A stretch of 64,000 nucleotides of DNA from Candidatus Brocadia sp. (GCA_021646415.1 SOEU01000018.1:1-64000), one strand, 5' to 3'; positions 29,454 through 38,954 are shown, counted from the stretch's first letter. Made by a program: numbers and translations. Notes: generated from the letters alone by a model not told the origin.

Positions 29454-30836
29454 CTACCCCTTGCTTTTTTTGAATATATTTTTAATTATACTACGAATCC
29501 TCAGACCTATCCCTAACAAACTTTTACTTCTCGGTTTAACATGTGCCTTTACATCTTCAATCTCCTCCCCCCCTTCCAGGCGAATAGATGAAGATTTCCT
29601 AAAATCGATCATCTGAGATGGGTAGACACTTCTATGTCCAGTCATAAGGAAACTAACAATGCATGCTATGGTAGCGTAAGGTCCCAACTTCGGACCAAAC
29701 AACTCTAATGCCATAATACTTGCTGCAATAGGTGTGTTAGCAGCCCCAGCCAGAAGGCTCACTAAGCCAAGTGCAGAAAAAGTGGCCTTGTCCGCTCCCA
29801 ACAAATCTGCAAAGAAGCTCCCGGAAGTTGCTCCAATAAAAAATATCGGTGTTACAATCCCTCCGCTCCCTCCAAAGCTTAGTGTTATACAGGTAAAAAC
29901 AATTTTTAGTAAGAAGGCATTCCATGGAACACTTCGGCCTAGCAAAGAAGCCCTAATGGTGTCACCCCCAAGCCCAAGATATCTATCTGAGAATACAAGA
30001 GTTAAAATAATGAGGACAGAACCGCCGATGAGACCCTTTAATGGCTTCCATATCCGTATTTTCTCAGATAATTTTTCCCCCGACCTTAATACTTCTATAA
30101 GCAAAAAGGAACACAAACCGAAGAAAATTCCGGCAAGAATTACCTGCAAAAAGAGATACTCGTTGAAACTAGGAACAAAATTTAGGTTGCGGTGAAAATG
30201 TTTACTGCCAAGTAGCCAGGCCACCCGATAGCCCGTAATTCCTGCAACAAAGGATGGCAAAAGGACATCATACAATATACTTCCCACAAAAAGCACTTCG
30301 AGTCCGAAAATAGCGCCTGCTATTGGTGTGCCGAAAACAGAAGCGAATCCAGCGCTGATACCACATATTACCAGCTTTTTACGGTCACGATCATCAACCC
30401 TGAGCAGGCTTGCAAAAACAGATGAAAGCCCGGCTCCTATTTGAGCGCATGGCCCCTCTTTCCCTGCAGAACCACCAGTAACCAGGGTTATTATCGTAGC
30501 AACAAGCTTTACAGGAACAACGATCGCTTTTATCTTGCCCGAGCGTTTGTGAATTGCTTCAATGATCTTATCTGTTCCATGTCCTTCAGCGTCTGGAGCT
30601 AAATATTTTGTCATTACTATGCTTACAAATAATGCTATGGGCAGTAAAAAGAAAAAATATGAATCGTTATGGAAAAAATATTGTGAATATCTGCCGCTAA
30701 ATTCTTCACCCCAGCTCAATGCCTTTAGAAAAGCTGTTGTTGACAAACCAACAATCGCTCCAATGATTGTGGCCAGAATAACCCATTTAAGAACGCTGAT
30801 AAAGATAACTGTTTCTTCTGCTAATCTTCTTTTCAT
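29454..30836 (-). CDS. CLC family chloride channel/transporter
   Basis: The 460-residue protein has about ten to twelve membrane helices and CLC signatures GGSAGKEGPCAQIGAGLSS and GGSGGIVTPIFFIGATSGS. The glutamate in GKEGP is the gating/proton glutamate. The N-terminal anion motif reads EGHGTDKII rather than GSGIP, as in a divergent prokaryotic subgroup. No CBS domains follow. Whether it is a channel or an anion/proton exchanger cannot be said from sequence alone. Confidence 0.88.
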   Translation of the reverse strand: MKRRLAEETVIFISVLKWVILATIIGAIVGLSTTAFLKALSWGEEFSGRYSQYFFHNDSYFFFLLPIALFVSIVMTKYLAPDAEGHGTDKIIEAIHKRSGKIKAIVVPVKLVATIITLVTGGSAGKEGPCAQIGAGLSSVFASLLRVDDRDRKKLVICGISAGFASVFGTPIAGAIFGLEVLFVGSILYDVLLPSFVAGITGYRVAWLLGSKHFHRNLNFVPSFNEYLFLQVILAGIFFGLCSFLLIEVLRSGEKLSEKIRIWKPLKGLIGGSVLIILTLVFSDRYLGLGGDTIRASLLGRSVPWNAFLLKIVFTCITLSFGGSGGIVTPIFFIGATSGSFFADLLGADKATFSALGLVSLLAGAANTPIAASIMALELFGPKLGPYATIACIVSFLMTGHRSVYPSQMIDFRKSSSIRLEGGEEIEDVKAHVKPRSKSLLGIGLRIRSIIKNIFKKSKG

Positions 30837-31139
30837 AAATTATATGTCATTCCATTTTATAAAAGATTATTTCCAAATTTATATGTCGTTATTCTATAAT
30901 ATTATTTTCCATCACACAACTTAAAATAATCGTATGTACAAAGCTCACTTGTATACAATAAAGCATGAACTGCTTTATTACTTTAATAAAACAGTTACCT
31001 CCGAAACTTTATCGTAAAATAAATATCAAAAATACCAGTAACACGATTATAAGAATATCTGATGTCGTAATTACCATTAAAAGTCAGATGATTGATTCCA
31101 GTTTTCAGCTTATAAGTAATATTATATCCTTAATTTTTG
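30837..31139. other. Intergenic stretch without recognised features
   Basis: This very AT-rich 300-base segment lies between the CLC gene and the small membrane-protein gene. A plus-strand frame from 30965 has low-complexity codon use and no ribosome-binding site. I see no gene, RNA or repeat that I can support. Confidence 0.5.
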
Positions 31140-31733
31140 CTATTGAGCAAAACGTTGCTTCTGTTTTTTGTTATTCTTTGAGGTAGAAATATGAGTGAAT
31201 ACTGAATAAACAAGGATGCACGGTAATAAAGCATCTAAAACAGGGGCAACTAATTCTACATCATACTCATGAACCAACTCTAATATATTGGTAAGGAGAA
31301 GATTTCTTAAAAAAAAGAACACGTACAACATAATCTTTATGTGCCTGTGAACGTTAAGATACTTGCAATATGCATAAACAAAAGCAAGTGATGCACAAAG
31401 CCTAATTGCACTATTTAAAATATTAAAAATAAATGGTAGACCCTCTGATTCTGCCTCTTCAGAGAAAAATAATTCTAATCCTGTCGTAAAGACATATTTT
31501 GAGAAAAAGTACATCCCAAATCCAATTACCGCCACATAAAAAATATTCCTCATTTGTAAGATATAATCTCTTGTTTGCCTGATAGAATCATGGGATTCAT
31601 TGTTTGCATCGCAGGAAGCATACATCATACCTCTGATAGCATTCTTACTCCTTGATGACGTCATAAACATAAGCGCCGATCCGAACAAAATAATGGTTAT
31701 AGTGTCTCCACACATGTCGGGTAAATTTAGCAC
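31140..31733 (-). CDS. Hypothetical integral membrane protein
   Basis: The 197-residue protein has about five predicted membrane helices (roughly residues 12-26, 64-88, 100-122, 132-150 and 164-182) and a basic C-terminal tail. I recognise no family. The start is a GTG 13 bases after the stop of the upstream 55-residue gene, without a clear Shine-Dalgarno, so translation may be coupled. It probably works with its small neighbour. Confidence 0.6.
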   Translation of the reverse strand: MLNLPDMCGDTITIILFGSALMFMTSSRSKNAIRGMMYASCDANNESHDSIRQTRDYILQMRNIFYVAVIGFGMYFFSKYVFTTGLELFFSEEAESEGLPFIFNILNSAIRLCASLAFVYAYCKYLNVHRHIKIMLYVFFFLRNLLLTNILELVHEYDVELVAPVLDALLPCILVYSVFTHISTSKNNKKQKQRFAQ

Positions 31734-31745
31734 ATGAAATTCGTA

Positions 31746-31913
31746 TCAATAATGACCATGCCCGCCAGGCTGAATAACATCAAAAAGTATAAGGGGCCTA
31801 ATAATATCGCCCACAATAAATCTCGAAATAACAGCTATAAAAGTAAATAACGCGCCTATTCTGATATTTTTTAATCGATCTTTTTCCTCGTCTGTAAAAT
31901 CAGCGGCCAGCAT
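31746..31913 (-). CDS. Small membrane protein, 55 residues
   Basis: An ATG at 31911-31913 follows GGGAGG by eight bases and opens a 55-residue frame. It has an acidic N-terminus (MLAADFTDEEKDRLKNIRIG), one hydrophobic helix (about residues 20-37) and a tail ending GGHGHY. The strong ribosome-binding site and the position directly before the larger membrane protein support a real gene. I do not recognise a family. Confidence 0.6.
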   Translation of the reverse strand: MLAADFTDEEKDRLKNIRIGALFTFIAVISRFIVGDIIRPLILFDVIQPGGHGHY

Positions 31914-32102
31914 TCTTATCAACCTCCCTCTTTCCTTAATAGCATTGCATGGTTGGTACTATCCTTATCAACTCTTATTTATTCATGCTACATGCATAAT
32001 TGCCCTGTTATGTTAACAATCGTAAACTTACTATTGCATTATTATAATCTATGAGGTATACTTTGAATAAAGAAATTTTACATTTCTTATACAGGAGATA
32101 TT

Positions 32103-32691
32103 ATGCAAATTAGGAAGCGAACAAAAATCAGGAGGCTGCAAATTATTGAAATTATACGGAGTATAATTTCTTCCAAAGGTATTGAGCATGTCACCATAAG
32201 CGAGATCGCAAGCGGGATTGGCATCACGAAAACAGCTATCTATCGCCATTTTAAAAGCAAGCAAGATATTTTGAGTTTATTAATTGATACTATTGAAGAG
32301 ACCCTCATGAAGGCTTTAAACGAGGCAATGACAAATAAAGATCCTATTCAAAATCTAAAGAATATTATTAGCTCACCTTACCTATGCACGGGAACGTCGT
32401 GAGACATCATTTATCGTAATTATGGGAGTTATGCAGTTCAGCGACCCTTTTATACGTCAAAAAATATCGAAGCTCATCCAAAAATATTTACAGAAGATAC
32501 AAAAGATACTTTCGGTTGCTATAAAATTAGGACTTGTAAAAAATGATATCAATCCCAAGATATCCGCCATAGCCTTTTTGGGACTAATCCAATCAACGGT
32601 AACAGTGTGGTCTTACAAAAATTTTAACTTTGTACCCCAAAAAGTACATGCGCCTTTATGGAATATCTATAAACGAGGAATAGGAGTTTAG
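32103..32691 (+). pseudogene. Frameshifted TetR-family regulator
   Basis: The first frame (32103-32402) gives a TetR DNA-binding domain: HVTISEIASGIGITKTAIYR followed by HFKSKQDIL. A one-base slip near 32371 is needed to join it to the second frame, which reads AHLTYARERRETSFIVIMG and continues to 32691 as the ligand-binding domain. Together the length is that of a normal TetR protein of about 195 residues. It may be a recent pseudogene or a sequencing error. AGGAG lies upstream of the ATG. It precedes the propeller protein by 26 bases. Confidence 0.75.
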
Positions 32692-32717
32692 CCTGCAATA
32701 TTTGCCGTTTTATATCT

Positions 32718-33896
32718 ATGGAGAATAAAGCCATGAAAAATTTCAAAACTGTTCCGGGTATTATCATTAGCCTTGCGTTAATCGCATTCATCACAAATAC
32801 ATCTTCGGGAAACTCAGACAAAAAACTTATAACCACGTTTGGAATCGTTTCCTCTCAAAAATCAATGAAAAATTTTGCTCCAAAAAAGGAAGTGTCTGTA
32901 AATTCCCAAATCTTAAAAACTCATGATGACATGAAAATTGTGGTTTTAAAAAGACTGCAAGCTTTATCAGGATTGCAGGGCATGAACAATAATCAAATAA
33001 TCGAAAACCAGCGATTTAGCGTATTACACACGATCATCCCATGCTGGCACGAAGAAGCACAAGATATGTCTACCTTTCCGGTGGGTACTTACCCATGTGG
33101 AGTAGCCTTTGACGGAGCTAATATCTGGGTAGCAAATAATGGCAACGGCAGCGTAACGAAGCTGAGGGCCAGCGACGGAACTCCGCTCGGTACTTATGCC
33201 GTTGGCTTTAATCCCAGGGGGGTAGTCTTTGACGGGGCTAATATCTGGGTGACAAATACCAATAGTAACAGTGTAACAAAGCTACGGGCGAGCGATGGAA
33301 CTGTACTTGGTACGTATGCCGTTGGATGGACTCCGCAATTAATGGCCTTTGATGGAGCAAACATCTGGGTTTCGAATTCTGGCAGTGGTACCGTAACAAA
33401 GTTACGGGCAAGTGATGGAACTGTACTTGGCACTTATGCCGTTGGCTTAAACCCCAGAGGAGTCGCATTTGATGGAACTAATATCTGGGTAGCAAATTCA
33501 AACACGAATAACATTACAAAGCTTCGGGCAAGTGATGGAACTGTACTTGGCACTTATGCTGTAGACTGGATGCCGGAATGGGTAGCTTTTGATGGAACCA
33601 ATATTTGGGTTGCGGATTACGGCAGTGGTAAAGTAACAAAGCTACGGACAAACGATGGAACCGTGCTGGGCAATTATACCGTAGGCTTTTATCCCATCGG
33701 AGTAGCCTTTGATGGAGCCCATATCTGGGTAACGAATTCCGGGAGTAACAACATAACGGAACTGAGGACGAGCGATGGGGCATTACTTGGCACTTATAAC
33801 GTGGGCTTTAATCCAAGAGGACTCGCATTTGATGGAGCAAACGTTTGGGTAGCAAACTACGATAGCAATAGCGTGACAAAACATAGTCTCCATTAA
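32718..33896 (+). CDS. Secreted seven-repeat beta-propeller protein (YVTN/Vgb-like)
   Basis: The 392-residue protein has a signal peptide (about residues 1-31), a linker to residue 118, and seven 42-residue repeats built on FDGANIWVxNxxxNxVTKLR and ASDGTxLGTYAVGxxP. Seven blades would close a propeller like those of YVTN/NHL or virginiamycin-B-lyase-like proteins. The DNA repeats (about 126 bp from 33070) are very similar, suggesting recent amplification. No catalytic residues can be assigned; a surface binding or scaffold role is likely. Confidence 0.8.
   Translation: MENKAMKNFKTVPGIIISLALIAFITNTSSGNSDKKLITTFGIVSSQKSMKNFAPKKEVSVNSQILKTHDDMKIVVLKRLQALSGLQGMNNNQIIENQRFSVLHTIIPCWHEEAQDMSTFPVGTYPCGVAFDGANIWVANNGNGSVTKLRASDGTPLGTYAVGFNPRGVVFDGANIWVTNTNSNSVTKLRASDGTVLGTYAVGWTPQLMAFDGANIWVSNSGSGTVTKLRASDGTVLGTYAVGLNPRGVAFDGTNIWVANSNTNNITKLRASDGTVLGTYAVDWMPEWVAFDGTNIWVADYGSGKVTKLRTNDGTVLGNYTVGFYPIGVAFDGAHIWVTNSGSNNITELRTSDGALLGTYNVGFNPRGLAFDGANVWVANYDSNSVTKHSLH
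33070..33890 (+). repeat. Tandem 126-bp coding repeats
   Basis: Seven tandem units of about 126 bases encode the propeller blades. Recurrent blocks are TTTGATGGAGCTAATATCTGG and close variants every 126 bases, for example at 33109, 33229, 33349 and 33469. High conservation at the DNA level indicates recent duplication or gene conversion. Confidence 0.75.
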
Positions 33897-33939
33897 AGAA
33901 AGATATTTACGGCGGCCTTAGAATATACTGATAGCTTTT

Positions 33940-34854
33940 TTATTTGTGCCAAAAATCCCATTTTACATTCACTGATAGACTAATATTCGGTCGTAGGTAA
34001 ACAAACCAGAAAACTATACCAACCAAAATAACTCCACCTACAATATTTCCTAAGGTAACGGGTATAAGATTGTGTATTAAAAATCCCTTCCAGGTAAGCA
34101 GAGAAAGGTCTAATGGTTTTCCGGCCATTTTTTCTGATGCTGCGATAATTGCTTCATTTTTCCGTAATACGATTCCTATCGGAATGAAATACATGTTAGA
34201 AACACATTGTTCAAACCCACTGGCAACGAAACCACCTATGGGAAATATGATAGAAATAACCTTATCTGCCACACTCCTGCCGCTAAAGCATAACCAGACA
34301 GCGAGGCATATTAACGCATTACAAAGAACCCCTCTGGCAAAGGCAGCCATAAAAGGCAGGCTGACCTTTTTATGAGCAGTAAGCAAGGCCTTTGCTCCAA
34401 CCATGTGGTCGAAAAATTCCCACTGCTGCGATTTGTACATCCAGCAGACCATTGTGAGGCTACCTATGAAATTACCAGTATATGAGATGATCCAGTTATT
34501 GAGCAATTCACGCGTCGTAATCCTTTTACTCACATACCCCATGATTATTAAGCAGTTACCCGTAAATACTTCAGCGCCACCGACTACAGCCAATATGAAT
34601 CCCAGAGAATATACGACACCTTCAATAAGAGAGGTAAGCCCGATGTGCAAGGTAGAATCACTTATCACTAAAGTGGCAAATTGTGCTCCGAGACCAAGAT
34701 AGGCTCCAGCCAGAATGCTAAGCATAAAGGTCTGGGAAAGACTTAATCTCGCCTTTACTAATGCCACATTGTCAATTCGGGAAGCGATTTGTGGGGGTGA
34801 ATAGGCATCTGTAACTACTATCTCAGTAAGTTTTGGAACCTCATTTTCTGCCAT
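33940..34854 (-). CDS. Formate/nitrite transporter family protein
   Basis: The 304-residue protein has six membrane helices and FNT signatures: AGAYLGLGAQFATL, GGAEVFTGNCLIIMG, NWIISYTGNFIGSL, FARGVLCNALICLAVWL and GFEQCVSNMYFIPIG. It should move formate, nitrite or a similar small anion across the membrane. In an anammox organism nitrite is the obvious candidate, but the selectivity cannot be read. It follows the exported-protein genes by 30 bases on the same strand and may share their transcript. Confidence 0.88.
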   Translation of the reverse strand: MAENEVPKLTEIVVTDAYSPPQIASRIDNVALVKARLSLSQTFMLSILAGAYLGLGAQFATLVISDSTLHIGLTSLIEGVVYSLGFILAVVGGAEVFTGNCLIIMGYVSKRITTRELLNNWIISYTGNFIGSLTMVCWMYKSQQWEFFDHMVGAKALLTAHKKVSLPFMAAFARGVLCNALICLAVWLCFSGRSVADKVISIIFPIGGFVASGFEQCVSNMYFIPIGIVLRKNEAIIAASEKMAGKPLDLSLLTWKGFLIHNLIPVTLGNIVGGVILVGIVFWFVYLRPNISLSVNVKWDFWHK

Positions 34855-34884
34855 CTTTATAACTATTAAAATTTATCAATTTAA

Positions 34885-35460
34885 TCACCAACCCCTCGTT
34901 TCAAATTCATATGAACGATGCGATGCATCCTTGGTCATTCCATGCTCGATCAATTTCCAGTAGTCTTGTTCTTTTTCGTAGGTTATTTTGTAGGAATAAT
35001 CCACCATCCTCCACCGCCAGAAGAAGAAATGTGATATGCCCGTCACAAATATATCCAGACGCTTTACCTTGGGGTCCACATCTTCGAACATTGCCACACA
35101 ATGCTTTGTTGTCCTGGGAGCCAACTCTCCCTTTGCAATAGCAGCATACTGATATTTCTTGCCTTCTTTATAATCGTCATCCAGTTTAGCCACATGTTCC
35201 ATAATTTCCGGGTAATAAGCATCGAGATATTTTTCTCCGGTATCCGTAGTCAACAATATTTCGATGGGAACCAATATAGGTTTTTCTATGGTATTCCCCA
35301 GATTGTAGAACCATACGATATAGGTAACCTCTCCAGCAGTTCCTTTATTATGCACGTACGTTTTCGGTGCATTCCATGAAAAATCAAGCTGGGAGGCACT
35401 GGCTATTTGGGATAAGCCGAGAATAAGCATTAATCCTAAGAACAAATTTTTAAATTTCAT
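34885..35460 (-). CDS. Exported protein of unknown function
   Basis: The 191-residue protein has a signal peptide (MKFKNLFLGLMLILGLSQIA, cleavage near ASA-SQ). The ATG at 35460 follows AGGAG by eight bases; eight more upstream codons are open but lie over the ribosome-binding site. The mature part looks like beta-sandwich (TYIVWFYNLGN, PILVPIEILLTTD) and ends with aromatic residues. I recognise no family. It lies between the Reeler-like protein and the nitrite/formate transporter genes. Confidence 0.65.
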   Translation of the reverse strand: MKFKNLFLGLMLILGLSQIASASQLDFSWNAPKTYVHNKGTAGEVTYIVWFYNLGNTIEKPILVPIEILLTTDTGEKYLDAYYPEIMEHVAKLDDDYKEGKKYQYAAIAKGELAPRTTKHCVAMFEDVDPKVKRLDIFVTGISHFFFWRWRMVDYSYKITYEKEQDYWKLIEHGMTKDASHRSYEFETRGW

Positions 35461-35464
35461 AGAA

Positions 35465-36106
35465 TCACTCCTTTTTAAGAACACGGACGTGTTCTTTTTT
35501 CACCTTCTTTGGCTCCACAACAATGAGCCTCGTTGCCTTGTAAATATAGTCACCCATCGGAGTGCCATCATTGTCGGACTCGACTCCCATTGCATAAAAC
35601 CGTACAGGGTTGGACACGAAAAAATCTGCCGGCGGCGCCTGCCATTTTACGTGCCAAAATTTCTGGCTTGTCCCCTTTTTTGTATGAGTCGCAAAACGTC
35701 CACCGGCTTCTACCTGTGTATCTTCATCTTCTCCGACATTAATGAAAGTGCCAACCAATCGATTACCCAAATAATTATCATGTGCAGTAATTTGAAAACC
35801 ATGAAAATCCGTATCCGTCTGTTTAAATGACACCAGGATATCCACAATTTCTCCGGGTTCACACTTTTCAAGCACAAACAGCATAAACTTACCCTTACCC
35901 GAACCAATAGGATATTGATAGTGACATCCTAAATTGCCACAGGTAAACGTACCGGGAGCAGCAAAACGCCAACTATATCTGTCGAACCCACTACCGAGGC
36001 AGACCAATGGTGCGCCGTCAGAGTGTGCACGTAATGAGTTGCAAAGCATACCAGATACAAACATGCATAGAATTATATAATAAATTCCCTTTCCTCTGCT
36101 TTTCAT
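35465..36106 (-). CDS. Exported Reeler/choice-of-anchor-V-like protein
   Basis: The 213-residue protein starts at the ATG at 36106 (AAGGAAG upstream) with a signal sequence ending near RAHS. The mature part begins with a segment containing C-x-N-x-x-CH (TFTCGNLGCHYQY), followed by a beta-rich domain with FHGFQITAHD and FYAMGVESDNDGTPMGDYIY. This resembles Reeler or choice-of-anchor-V domains found in exported proteins of planctomycetes and Bacteroidetes. CGNLGCH is CxxxCH, not a standard heme motif. The function is unknown. Confidence 0.6.
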   Translation of the reverse strand: MKSRGKGIYYIILCMFVSGMLCNSLRAHSDGAPLVCLGSGFDRYSWRFAAPGTFTCGNLGCHYQYPIGSGKGKFMLFVLEKCEPGEIVDILVSFKQTDTDFHGFQITAHDNYLGNRLVGTFINVGEDEDTQVEAGGRFATHTKKGTSQKFWHVKWQAPPADFFVSNPVRFYAMGVESDNDGTPMGDYIYKATRLIVVEPKKVKKEHVRVLKKE

Positions 36107-36128
36107 AAATCTTCCTTTACCCACACTT

Positions 36129-37502
36129 TTATTTTCCCTCATTTATCCTGTTCACCATAGACGTTGCCTTAATCAGATCTACACCATAACTTATCGGAAC
36201 ACCAAAATTAGAACCCCGAAAGCCTGGAAAGATTCCGTAACTAATCCCAATTACTTTCCCTTTATTATTAAAAATAGGGCCTCCACTACCACCAGCAGTT
36301 GTTTGAGCATCGTAGACAATTCTGTTATACATAATGTCGCTTAAGTGACCTTGTGTCGTAAGCGGTCTTATTAACCCCCAATTTGACAGTTCTTGTACCA
36401 ATGGGATAAAAGGCAAATTAAAAAGTTGTTTTACTAACTCTGGGTCGGTCTTCGCAAAAATGGCATTCACACCGGCCGGATAACCTAACAATATCATAGG
36501 CTCACCCACGACCGCCCCTTTGCCTGTAATGTCCAATTCGAGGGCGGATATCTTAGCACCACGCATATCTATGCGAAGCAGCGCCACATCTGCCTCATCA
36601 GAAATCTTCTCTGTCTTTAAAGCAAACGGTTCTTTAATACCCGGAAAAAACGCCAGAAATACTTCAAATCGGGGTTTAATTGTGGGTTCTATATGAATAT
36701 AAGGAGACATCTCCATTTCCCACCATGGCTCAGCAATATGACGGTTTGTCAGGATCAGACCGTCAGAACTCACCAGAAACCCCGTACCTGTATATTCGTG
36801 GATCCCCCGCTGTCCCTTACCCATCATCATGAGCGGTTCACCTGTCTCTTCGTCGAAGAAATAAAAGGCCCCCTGGATCAGGCAAACCCCACTACTATAT
36901 TTCTTAATTATATTTTCAGCAACGGTTTTTTCAATTTCGAGAAGACGCACCTTTTCGGCAGTTTTTGACAACCTAACATATTGTATATAAAAATACAATA
37001 TAAGACCACTACATATAAGAAAAAGAACAAATGAAGCCCCCACTTTAAAGGTATGGGACGACTGGGTAAAGGCCTCCCACAGAAGCTGCCGAAAGAATGC
37101 CGTCGCTGTAGTAATCCGCCCACTTTGAGATGTACGTGCCATACCCAAAGAGTCTTCTATCATCTCTGTCCAGGGTTTACATACCTCCGCTTCGTCTGTT
37201 TTGACTCGAAATCGAACTTTGGGACCGCCAGCACCGAACTCTATCAAATCACCGTCTTTGAGCACGATTTCGTTAACCAGCCTATTATTTACGAGTGTCC
37301 CTTTCGTGCTTCCTTTATCTCTCAGTACATAATCACATTCTTTTAACTGTATCTCGGCATGATAGCTGGACGTATTTTCATCAACCGTCGGATCGAAATG
37401 AAGGTCTGCTGAAGCATCGGTACCGATGGATATCTTCTTAGAAGCAAATACTTCTGTATTCCCCCGATGACTTCCTTTTAAATGGACAAAAATCGCCTTC
37501 AA
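36129..37502 (-). CDS. FHA domain - transmembrane - trypsin-like protease
   Basis: This 457-residue protein has an N-terminal FHA phosphothreonine-binding domain (residues 1-100; SSYHAEI, DKGSTKGTLVNN), a linker, one membrane helix (about 154-176) and an extracytoplasmic S1C-like protease domain (about 200-450). The triad appears intact: H255 (TNRHIAEP), D305 (ADVALL) and S406 (AGGSGGP). It could connect cytoplasmic Ser/Thr phosphorylation with proteolysis across the membrane. No kinase gene is nearby. Two exported protein genes follow on the same strand, possible substrates or partners. Confidence 0.82.
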   Translation of the reverse strand: MKAIFVHLKGSHRGNTEVFASKKISIGTDASADLHFDPTVDENTSSYHAEIQLKECDYVLRDKGSTKGTLVNNRLVNEIVLKDGDLIEFGAGGPKVRFRVKTDEAEVCKPWTEMIEDSLGMARTSQSGRITTATAFFRQLLWEAFTQSSHTFKVGASFVLFLICSGLILYFYIQYVRLSKTAEKVRLLEIEKTVAENIIKKYSSGVCLIQGAFYFFDEETGEPLMMMGKGQRGIHEYTGTGFLVSSDGLILTNRHIAEPWWEMEMSPYIHIEPTIKPRFEVFLAFFPGIKEPFALKTEKISDEADVALLRIDMRGAKISALELDITGKGAVVGEPMILLGYPAGVNAIFAKTDPELVKQLFNLPFIPLVQELSNWGLIRPLTTQGHLSDIMYNRIVYDAQTTAGGSGGPIFNNKGKVIGISYGIFPGFRGSNFGVPISYGVDLIKATSMVNRINEGK

Positions 37503-37540
37503 AGAATATTTACCTCTCTTTTAGTTGCGGCTGTGCCGTA

Positions 37541-38095
37541 CTAATGAATAAAGTTTTCTTGACGGTAACATTCATCCTTAAGCACCGCTATAAATGGCAG
37601 ATTTCGATACTTATTATTGTAATCCAGCCCATAACCGACAACATAGTCATCTCCAATATCAAAACCACAATATTCGGGACAAACATTATATCTCCTCCTG
37701 CTTATCCGATTCAAAAGAACACAACTCTTGAGAGTCATGGGGTTGTATCTTTTGATATCTTCCAACACCCTTTTCAAGGTACTTCCAGTGTCAACAATAT
37801 CATCCACAACTAATACATGTTTATCTTTTATGTCAATTTTGAACTGACGTATGACCTTGGTCTCTCCCTGTGGAAAGGTCGACTCACCATACGTAACAGC
37901 ATCGATGGTGTCCAATCTGATAGGAACAGGAATCAGACGAATCAAGTCAGCAAGAAACACGAGACTTCCATTAAGAATTGCAATAATTGTCCACTCCTTG
38001 TCCTTATAATCATGAATCAACGTCTTCGATAATTCAAGGATCCGATTCCGAATCAGCCCTTCATTGATCACTATTTTTGCAACATCTTTTTCCAC
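37541..38095 (-). CDS. hpt: Hypoxanthine phosphoribosyltransferase
   Basis: The 184-residue protein shows the PRPP-binding loop VLVVDDIVDTGSTL, the AILNGSLVF motif and the late CGFDIGDDYVVGYGLDYNN purine-binding segment. It salvages hypoxanthine and guanine into nucleotides in the cytoplasm. The length is typical. It precedes the FHA-protease gene by 38 bases on the same strand, but a functional link is not evident. Confidence 0.92.
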   Translation of the reverse strand: MEKDVAKIVINEGLIRNRILELSKTLIHDYKDKEWTIIAILNGSLVFLADLIRLIPVPIRLDTIDAVTYGESTFPQGETKVIRQFKIDIKDKHVLVVDDIVDTGSTLKRVLEDIKRYNPMTLKSCVLLNRISRRRYNVCPEYCGFDIGDDYVVGYGLDYNNKYRNLPFIAVLKDECYRQENFIH

Positions 38096-38228
38096 GTCCT
38101 CCGTCCTCCATTTTCATTTTTCTGTGTAACATTTGATACCTCAGCGTTGCTTGCTGAGATGATAGGCTTCTGTATGACTTTCTTTAAGCAATTTCAAATC
38201 ATATTCCTAGCCATTCTCTTCGGAATAT

Positions 38229-38954
38229 TCATCGTTGTTCCATGCGTTCCTTCTCTATCTGTTTTAATATACGGTCTTCTTCTATAGCCTCTTCAACTTT
38301 TCCGATTTTATCGTAAATAGTAAAAAGAAGATTATGTGCCTTTTCAGATTTTGGATTCAACTGAATAACTTTTTTAAACTTTTCAATAGCCTCGTCAATC
38401 ATATTCTTTTTGTAGTAACAAACCCCTAAGAAATAATGTGCATCTTCCAATTCCGGATTAATTTCTATTGCTTTCCTGCACGCCGCAAACGCTTCATCCT
38501 GTTTTTCGATCAAACTATAAGCAACGGCCATATAAAGATAAGCTTCTGCCTCTTTTTTATCCTTTCTTGCTGCGAACAGGTTAATCGCTTTCTGATATTC
38601 AGAAAGCGCTTCCTCAACATTCTCTTTGGCCACATAAGCAAAAGCAATATTATAATGTGCTTTTGGTTCGTCAGGTGCTACTTCAATTGCCCTTTTTAAT
38701 TCTGTTATCGATTCATCAATCATACCCTTTGCATAATAAACAATTCCCAAATGAAAATGGGCATCATAATGGTTTGGATTCAGTTCCAATGCCTTTTTAA
38801 ATTCCCCAATTGCTTCAGTGTACTTCCCCTGGTTATAAAAAGAAATCCCTTTTTTATTATAAGAATCTGCTTTATTACCACAACCCGCCACAATGCAAAA
38901 TATCAATAAAAACATTACACTTACGTTTTTCGTAATTATTTTTCTTCGTAACAT
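38229..38954 (-). CDS. TPR-repeat lipoprotein
   Basis: The 241-residue protein has a lipoprotein signal with lipobox IVAGC (C25). It then has five to six TPR repeats (about residues 30-235), with typical A-x-x-Y-N-x-G and YxEAIxxFKKALELNPN patterns. It is probably anchored in a membrane facing the periplasm or anammoxosome-like space and mediates protein assembly. It stands between the agmatinase and HPRT genes. No specific partner can be named. Confidence 0.8.
   Translation of the reverse strand: MLRRKIITKNVSVMFLLIFCIVAGCGNKADSYNKKGISFYNQGKYTEAIGEFKKALELNPNHYDAHFHLGIVYYAKGMIDESITELKRAIEVAPDEPKAHYNIAFAYVAKENVEEALSEYQKAINLFAARKDKKEAEAYLYMAVAYSLIEKQDEAFAACRKAIEINPELEDAHYFLGVCYYKKNMIDEAIEKFKKVIQLNPKSEKAHNLLFTIYDKIGKVEEAIEEDRILKQIEKERMEQR

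Noticed and set aside
35960-36020. Heme c motif in the Reeler-like protein
   Set aside because: The segment reads CGNLGCH, with three residues between the cysteines, and there is no second candidate; not a standard CxxCH.
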